Source of the DNA: Thermoflexales bacterium
GTDB lineage: Bacteria > Chloroflexota > Anaerolineae > Fen-1058
Length of the DNA stretch: 10,495 bases
Direction of reading: 5' to 3'
NCBI GenBank assembly: GCA_017999195.1
Contig: JAGOBP010000090.1
Coordinates: forward strand, 1 to 10,495
Below the pieces are notes generated by a model. It was not told the DNA's origin and did not search any database. It saw nothing but the letters and a program-made list of their open reading frames with translations. Shown here one piece after another: positions 7,601-10,495 of this stretch (position 1 is the first letter of the stretch; the number at the start of each line of letters is the position of its first letter). The position numbers and the translations under genes were made by a program.

Positions 7601-7632
7601 CTGGCACAGATAAGCTTGATGGACTTGCGCAT
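4606..7632 (-). CDS. Large secreted modular protein: beta-helix, CARDB/DUF11-like, five-bladed propeller, LamG/DUF1080-like
   Basis: The product is 1008 residues. Residues 1-29 form a Sec signal peptide (MRKS, hydrophobic run, cleavage near SHA-SG). Residues 30-350 form a right-handed beta-helix with LTLINSTVTAN, LTVINSTISGN, VWLRNVTVANN and VYLTNTIIANN rungs and GGGGIY loops, ending in the DIGAYE motif (346-351) typical of such domains. Residues 355-470 resemble CARDB/DUF11 adhesive modules (YQITLTNRTAYSITNLAIT). Residues 481-766 hold five blades with MWYSG and RIGYATSPDGLTWTK motifs, as in glycosidase-like propellers of the GH32/43/68 fold. YLPII lies at 781-785. Residues 798-973 form a jelly-roll domain like LamG/DUF1080 (YYSDNFSNANSGW to LRFDDFTLYP). 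A tail of about 35 residues has no sorting motif. The domains suggest extracellular binding or trimming of polysaccharide; no full catalytic triad could be assigned. The ribosome site is weak (GCGAG). A function beyond this is not recognisable. Confidence 0.85.
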   Translation of the reverse strand: MRKSIKLICASAAFVVIVAAAATQPSHASGLWYVATTGSDSNDCATPATPCASINGAFNKPGIVAGDTIRVAAGTYTGTGTEVVALNRDAQLVGGWNSTFTAPGGPSTIDGQKARRGIGLGFNVTAIVDRFTIRNGFDDYGGGGIFMGVGSLTLINSTVTANWARQGGGGIYSGNGTLTVINSTISGNATGEANYYSGTGAGGIYASNSVVWLRNVTVANNLELGEWAPRAIIVSDAVGAVYLTNTIIANNPPGRIAGSECEGKIYSEGFNLVDDLAACPITLVSGDLANVDSKLGTLQDNGGSTLTHRLQPGSPAINAGDPAGCSDGTNPLPIDQRGLPRLDRCDIGAYEASIDAGLRGQGSFLPGSTSGYQITLTNRTAYSITNLAITSNLPVSLTYQSGTLFATSGLYTATNDLIEWSGTLAAYEAMTLTFAATIDAHFTVCSTIANSAAINGANFATSVSTSDAVPCICGLAKNASNPVLAVGPSGSWDQSLVYDPAVLKDDTLYKMWYSGSNGTSNRIGYATSPDGLTWTKYGSNPVLAPTLAWEGSRVFGPTVISDTGLYKMWYAASDGTTTRIGYATSPDGITWTKQGNPVLDVGPTGAGYDTWDDAYVSRPSVIKIDGTYHLWYTGNDGLTDRIGHATSADGVNWSKDLANPVVDLGAPGAWDWLDTYAADVVAYGDQYLMWYSGSTLPAAYQTGFALSTDGHAWAKQSSLIAQGAPGAFDSSSADYPAVIQDGSQFKIWYSGLNSTGTYNIGYATAQICSAVLVAPDNHHTYLPIISRSVPPAPTCAPYYSDNFSNANSGWYVSDNADRKYAYVNGEYQIWAKNPYAAWFGTAGAKATNFTASVSARRTNGTSGSYGLLFGINENWSHFYEVLISNNSVSVWRYVNGLWYTPQNWTSSNFIATGTNWNRLKVVRNGTLITVYINGQQLANLDDSMFVGLGRIGLVAESGDTAADLRFDDFTLYPAECASQAYRATEGTPFEMGQPEARAGLIPPGQNRP
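5335..6192 (-). repeat. Five-fold coding repeat (propeller blades) inside the secreted protein
   Basis: Residues 481-766 consist of five repeats of about 57-62 residues. Each has an entry NPV(L/V) or equivalent, a P(A/S)V strand, an (M/L/I)WY strand (511, 568, 630, 689, 747) and an (I/T)G(Y/H/F)A(T/L)(S/A) strand (523, 580, 642, 702, 760), usually followed by DGxxW. Blades 1 and 2 are also close at DNA level: the GTGGCGTAGCCGAT stretch recurs at about 5882 and 6053, exactly 171 bp apart. Five blades match the single-ring glycosidase fold. Blade 5 is the most diverged and lacks the SPDGxxW end. Confidence 0.85.
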
Positions 7633-7698
7633 GACACACTCGCTTTGCTGGCTGGACGTTGGTGAAACGCCGGCGGCTGAAATTGTTGAACCTCCGTC

Positions 7699-7727
7699 AG
7701 TCTAGCGAGGTGGTGATGGCCAGTCAA
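7699..7727 (-). promoter_or_regulatory. Probable promoter of the secreted modular protein gene
   Basis: Read on the minus strand, TTGACT (7727-7722) and TAGACT (7704-7699) are separated by 17 nt. The -35 matches consensus at five of six positions and the -10 at four of six. The start would fall near 7692, giving a leader of about 60 nt to the ATG at 7632. It is one half of the divergent control region 7633-7821. Confidence 0.5.
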
Positions 7728-7809
7728 TACTGCTTTGTCACCTGATCCGGCGACTGAATGTCATGTCCAGATTGGATTAGATTCCGGGCAAAACTCACGC
7801 CATGTGCGG

Positions 7810-7815
7810 TATAAT
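7810..7815 (+). promoter_or_regulatory. -10 element placing transcription start at the lipoprotein ATG (leaderless)
   Basis: A perfect TATAAT ends 7 nt before the A of the ATG at 7822, so the expected transcription start coincides with the first base of the start codon. No Shine-Dalgarno sequence is visible in TTGCAA between them. No good -35 box is seen at the normal distance, so the promoter may be weak or activator-dependent. Confidence 0.5.
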
Positions 7816-7821
7816 TTGCAA

Positions 7822-8655
7822 ATGCTTACTCTTTTACGTGCCCTGTTCCTGCGAATGTTGTTGAGTGTTGTGTTAGTCGGTGTGTTGTCGGCCTGTGCGG
7901 CCCCGACCGCCACACCGCGCCCGGCCGCGCCCGCTGCCGCGTCGACGGTGCGGCCGTTTCCCGACTTCGGGCCGACGCGCACGGCCACGCCGACGCGCAC
8001 GCCGCGACCCACGGCCACCGATTTGTTTCCGGCCACGATCGGCGTGGCGGAAGTGATTATCGAACCGACAGTCACATCCACGGCTCGCGCGGCGGTCAAC
8101 CAACCGATCGGATCGGCGGCGACCCGACGGCCCAGCGGTCCATCGGGCGCGATCGCACGCGATCAGACGATCGCGCGCTCGGATGCGCCCGCGATCTTAA
8201 ATCAAGCCCTGCGCGAAGCGGGTGTGCGTAATCCCAATGTGTATTGGTTTACGTTTGATGCAGGTGATCGCGAAGTGGCGTTGATGATCCAGTATGATAG
8301 TCCGTTGCGCTGGCAACCCGGTTATCTGGACATGTTCCGCGCCGCGCAGCACGTGATTGGCCGCTATTTTCTGGCGATTGAGCCGCCGATTTACAGCGCC
8401 TTTGTGGCGGGCCAGGATATGACGGGCAACACCGACATCACGGCGCGGCTGCGACGATCTTCGGCGGAGAAGTTGGCGCGCGGCGACATTAGCGAAACCG
8501 ACTTCGTCAACAACTACTTCGAGTATGTCAATCTCGTGGTGACGTGCAGCGCCGACGGCTGTCTGGCCCAGATGGCGACGCCGTTTCCCACGTTTAACTT
8601 CCCGTTTCCGTTCTGGACACCCACACCTGCGAGCAAGGCCAACGAGGCGCAGTGA
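7822..8655 (+). CDS. Lipoprotein with Pro/Thr-rich linker and uncharacterised C-terminal domain
   Basis: From the ATG at 7822 the product has 277 residues. Residues 1-25 form a lipoprotein signal peptide: two Arg (6 and 11), a hydrophobic stretch, and the lipobox LSAC with the lipidated Cys25. A low-complexity linker follows (about 26-75; PTATPRPAAPAAAS, PTRTATPTRTPRPTAT), a style common in Chloroflexota surface proteins. The globular part (about 105-250) contains AILNQALREAGVRNPNVYWFTFDAGDRE, GYLDMFRAAQHVIGRYFLAIEPP and a DFVNNYFEYVNL segment with two Cys (VTCSADGC). No known family is recognised. The tail is again aromatic and Pro-rich (PFPTFNFPFPFWTPTP). The in-frame TTG at 7735 is rejected because it gives a charged, non-signal N-terminus and starts upstream of the -10. 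The membrane protein gene begins 1 nt after its stop, so the two are coupled and probably act together at the outer face of the membrane. Confidence 0.8.
   Translation: MLTLLRALFLRMLLSVVLVGVLSACAAPTATPRPAAPAAASTVRPFPDFGPTRTATPTRTPRPTATDLFPATIGVAEVIIEPTVTSTARAAVNQPIGSAATRRPSGPSGAIARDQTIARSDAPAILNQALREAGVRNPNVYWFTFDAGDREVALMIQYDSPLRWQPGYLDMFRAAQHVIGRYFLAIEPPIYSAFVAGQDMTGNTDITARLRRSSAEKLARGDISETDFVNNYFEYVNLVVTCSADGCLAQMATPFPTFNFPFPFWTPTPASKANEAQ
7972..8025 (+). repeat. Short tandem codon repeat encoding the PTRT linker
   Basis: CCGACGCGCACG occurs at 7972-7983 and again at 7990-8001, 18 bp apart, within a run of ACC/ACG/CCG codons. It encodes PTRTATPTRTPRPTAT in the lipoprotein linker. Such repeats can vary in length by slippage or recombination. 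Confidence 0.6.
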
Positions 8656-8656
8656 C

Positions 8657-10342
8657 ATGAAGCGCCTGGCCGGTCACTGGTCCCACGGGCTGAGCGCGAT
8701 CCTGCTGGCGCTTATCGGCGGCGTGACCTACACCGCGTTTTATCAACCGATCCTCTTCTCGGATGACTGGAGTTATCTGGTCATGCCGATGGCCCAGCAG
8801 TCGATCCACTGGTTCAGCGCGGCCGATCGGCGGCCGTTGGTCAATGCGCCGGTCGCGCTGCTGCACAGCCTGATCGGCCTGAATATCGACGGGCTGTATG
8901 TGATCGCGTGGCTGATTACGCTGGCGATTGCGGGGCAGTTGTATTGGGTGGTGCAGCGTTTGCTGCCGCCGCGCCTGCGCTATGTGGCCTTGCTGGTTGC
9001 GGCGCTGACGCTTGTCTTTCCGGCGGACCTGTCTCAAATGTGGTTGACGCACACCGTGTTGGGCCGAGTGGCGTGGCTGATGACTCTGGTCGCGATGAGT
9101 GCGCTGATCACCTTTGTGGAACGGCGTCATTATCGGTATCTGGTGGCCGCCACACTCCTGGCCGTAATCGCGCCCTTGATGTACGAGGCGGCCCTGGGCG
9201 TGTTGCTGGGCCTGTGTGTGTTGTTGGCGATCTGGAAGCGCGCGCTGTGGGCACTGCTGCCGGCCGGTCTCAATGTGGCCTATATGCTGTGGCGCAGTCT
9301 GGGCTACAACCTGGTCGGCATTGATGATCCGTATTTGACGGAGATCACGCTGGATGTCGGCCGCTTGTTCGATCGTTTAATCCTCGGGTCCAAGTCGTTG
9401 TTTTGGGCGTGGACTGAACCGGTGCGCAGTTGGCTGGGCTTGTCCAACAATGGCGAAGCGGGCCTGCTGATCCTGGCGGCCATCGGCGCAGTCTGGACGA
9501 TCGTTTGGGCGCTCACCCGACGGCCATCGGCGCGAGCAGTGGCCGCAACCCCGCCGCGCGAGTGGGGGCAGTTGCTGGGGCTGGGCCTGGCGTTCGCTTG
9601 CGCGGGCTATTTCCCGATCTTGATTCTGTATGAACCCAATCTCGATTCGGTGCATTCGCGCGTCAACATCTGGGCCATTCCCGGCGCGGCGTTGTGCATC
9701 GTGGCGGTGTTGGCCTTAGCGGCGCAGTGGCTGGCGCGCGGTCATACGCAGCGCTTTCAGGGGTTCATCGTGACCGGCGTGGCGGTGTTGATTGGCATTG
9801 GCGGTGCGACGCAATTGACGGTGCGCGCCGCAGCGGCCACGGCCTGGCAGGAACAAACGCACGTGTGGCAAGACTTGTTTGATCTGGTGCCGCAGTTGAC
9901 TGATGGCACGACGGTTTATTTTGTGTTGCCCGGTTACGATGATCGGGTGGGCTACGTCAATACGCGGCGGCTGCCGCTGTCCAGTTCGTGGGAAGCGACG
10001 GCGGCGTTGAACGTGTTGTATGATCGGACCACGCTGCACGGCGATGTGGTGCTGCCGGATGCCAACAATCTGGGTGAGCCGGAATTGACGCCGGACGGTG
10101 TCCGTGATTTTGTGACGGGCCGCGTGGTTCCGTATTCGGCGGCGGTGTTTGTGACGTATGCGGGCACGCCGCGCCATTTGCGCGTGGTCGAGGATGTCTC
10201 GCGCGAACTCGGTTTGATGTGGCCCACGCCCGACTATGCGCCGGAGCAACACATCGTGCGGTTGCCGCCACCCCCGATCGAGTTGCGGCGGCTCGTCGCG
10301 AGTGGTTTCATCGGACACGGCGTTGATCCAACTGGAGAGTAA
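8657..10342 (+). CDS. Polytopic membrane protein, possible GT-C-type glycosyltransferase
   Basis: The 561-residue product has an N-terminal membrane helix (about 11-29) followed at once by an extracytoplasmic loop with FSDDWSYL (Asp36-Asp37). An acidic pair in the first outer loop is a hallmark of GT-C transferases (GT39/GT83-like), which use lipid-linked sugars. More helices follow at about 77-98, 106-122, 134-154, 160-175, 177-193, 196-212, 267-286, 304-325, 338-360 and 367-385. YE at 176-177 in a helix is also common in such proteins. Residues 395-561 form a soluble C-terminal domain (TTVYFVLPGYDDRVGY, VFVTYAGTPRHLRVVEDV) of unknown role. No family can be named with certainty, and an O-antigen or surface-glycan protein without transferase activity is possible. 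The start is 1 nt after the lipoprotein stop, with GAGG at 8644-8647 inside that gene. The end is 2 nt before uvrB. Confidence 0.75.
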   Translation: MKRLAGHWSHGLSAILLALIGGVTYTAFYQPILFSDDWSYLVMPMAQQSIHWFSAADRRPLVNAPVALLHSLIGLNIDGLYVIAWLITLAIAGQLYWVVQRLLPPRLRYVALLVAALTLVFPADLSQMWLTHTVLGRVAWLMTLVAMSALITFVERRHYRYLVAATLLAVIAPLMYEAALGVLLGLCVLLAIWKRALWALLPAGLNVAYMLWRSLGYNLVGIDDPYLTEITLDVGRLFDRLILGSKSLFWAWTEPVRSWLGLSNNGEAGLLILAAIGAVWTIVWALTRRPSARAVAATPPREWGQLLGLGLAFACAGYFPILILYEPNLDSVHSRVNIWAIPGAALCIVAVLALAAQWLARGHTQRFQGFIVTGVAVLIGIGGATQLTVRAAAATAWQEQTHVWQDLFDLVPQLTDGTTVYFVLPGYDDRVGYVNTRRLPLSSSWEATAALNVLYDRTTLHGDVVLPDANNLGEPELTPDGVRDFVTGRVVPYSAAVFVTYAGTPRHLRVVEDVSRELGLMWPTPDYAPEQHIVRLPPPPIELRRLVASGFIGHGVDPTGE

Positions 10343-10344
10343 CG

Positions 10345-10495
10345 ATGTCCCAAAAATTCGAACTGGTCTCTGACTTTCAACCGATGGGCGATCAGCCCGT
10401 CGCGATCGAACAATTGGTGGACGGCCTCAAACGCGGCGATCGATTTCAGACGCTGCTGGGCGCGACGGGCACGGGCAAGACGTACACCATCGCGC
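10345..10495 (+). CDS. uvrB: UvrABC system protein B, N-terminal fragment (cut by window edge)
   Basis: The first 50 residues match UvrB, the damage-verifying helicase-like subunit of nucleotide excision repair: FELVSDFQPMGDQPVAIEQL followed by LLGATGTGKTYTIA. The phosphate-binding loop GATGTGKT is at 39-46 with Lys45, the same numbering as in E. coli UvrB, which supports the ATG at 10345. GGAGAG (10334-10339) is the ribosome site and lies inside the end of the upstream membrane-protein gene, whose stop is only 2 nt away. This indicates co-transcription and probably coupled translation. The helicase domains and the UvrA- and UvrC-binding regions lie beyond the window. No LexA-type operator was recognised near it; if one exists it would have to act upstream of the lipoprotein gene. 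Confidence 0.95.
   Translation, partial: MSQKFELVSDFQPMGDQPVAIEQLVDGLKRGDRFQTLLGATGTGKTYTIA

Noticed and set aside
7735..7821. In-frame TTG at 7735 as start of the lipoprotein
   Set aside because: It lies upstream of the -10 box, lacks a ribosome site and adds a polar segment before the signal peptide; the ATG at 7822 gives a standard lipoprotein signal sequence.
8140..8185. Cluster of GATC and a GCGATCGC octamer, resembling the HIP1 repeat of cyanobacteria
   Set aside because: GATC is frequent throughout this window's coding DNA, but only one GCGATCGC was noted by eye, in ordinary Ala/Ile/Asp codons; no array or spacing pattern supports a special element.
8594..9130. 178-residue minus-strand frame rich in His, Arg and Gln over the start of the membrane-protein gene
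   Set aside because: The composition is that of an antisense shadow of a hydrophobic protein; it spans the junction of two good plus-strand genes.
1..10495. CRISPR arrays, tRNA or rRNA genes, insertion sequences, integrase or attachment sites
   Set aside because: No regularly spaced repeats, cloverleaf, transposase motif or terminal inverted repeats were found; gaps between genes are short and explained by promoters or convergent ends.

Overview
The window is a dense, fairly GC-rich bacterial chromosome segment with short gaps and same-strand gene strings. The best guess for its source is a Chloroflexota bacterium (Anaerolineae/Chloroflexia-like). The clues are a lipoprotein with a Pro/Thr/Ala linker of the PTRTATPTRT type, a large secreted modular protein carrying a YLPII-type motif, and a uvrB start reading LLGATGTGKT. 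This assignment is inference from protein style; there is no rRNA or other marker to confirm it.

Layout. Positions 1-757 (+) hold the 3' part of a short-chain dehydrogenase (SDR) of the retinol-dehydrogenase type. A consensus sigma70 promoter (TTGACA, 16 nt, TATAAT) follows at once. It is bracketed by two inverted repeats with the same half-site (ACCGAA, 6 nt, TTCGGT), whose centres lie exactly 63 bp apart, with a GC-rich hairpin between them. This control region precedes a tight five-gene run at 895-4480 (+): a GNAT acetyltransferase, a TetR/AcrR repressor, a GT1-type glycosyltransferase, an SDR-fold protein with a degenerate active site, and an EmrE-like small multidrug transporter. Gaps between these genes are 3 to 25 nt.

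The run ends in a 125-bp convergent gap facing a 1008-residue secreted protein on the minus strand (4606-7632). That protein has a signal peptide, a beta-helix, a CARDB/DUF11-like segment, a five-bladed glycosidase-like propeller and a LamG/DUF1080-like C-terminal domain. A 189-bp divergent gap (7633-7821) holds a promoter for each direction. Reading right from it are a lipoprotein of unknown function (7822-8655, probably from a leaderless transcript), a polytopic membrane protein with an Asp-Asp loop resembling GT-C glycosyltransferases (8657-10342), and the first 50 codons of uvrB (10345 to the window edge).

How the genes may work together. The central run reads as a self-regulated response to a small toxic molecule. 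The TetR protein would sense the compound and release the two operators. The GNAT and the GT1 enzyme could conjugate acetyl or sugar groups to it, and the SMR pump could export cationic compounds. The SDR-like protein's role is open. The coupling of these functions is inferred from gene order and the shared promoter; the substrate cannot be read from the sequence. The lipoprotein and membrane protein look like a cell-envelope pair that shares a transcript with the DNA-repair gene uvrB.
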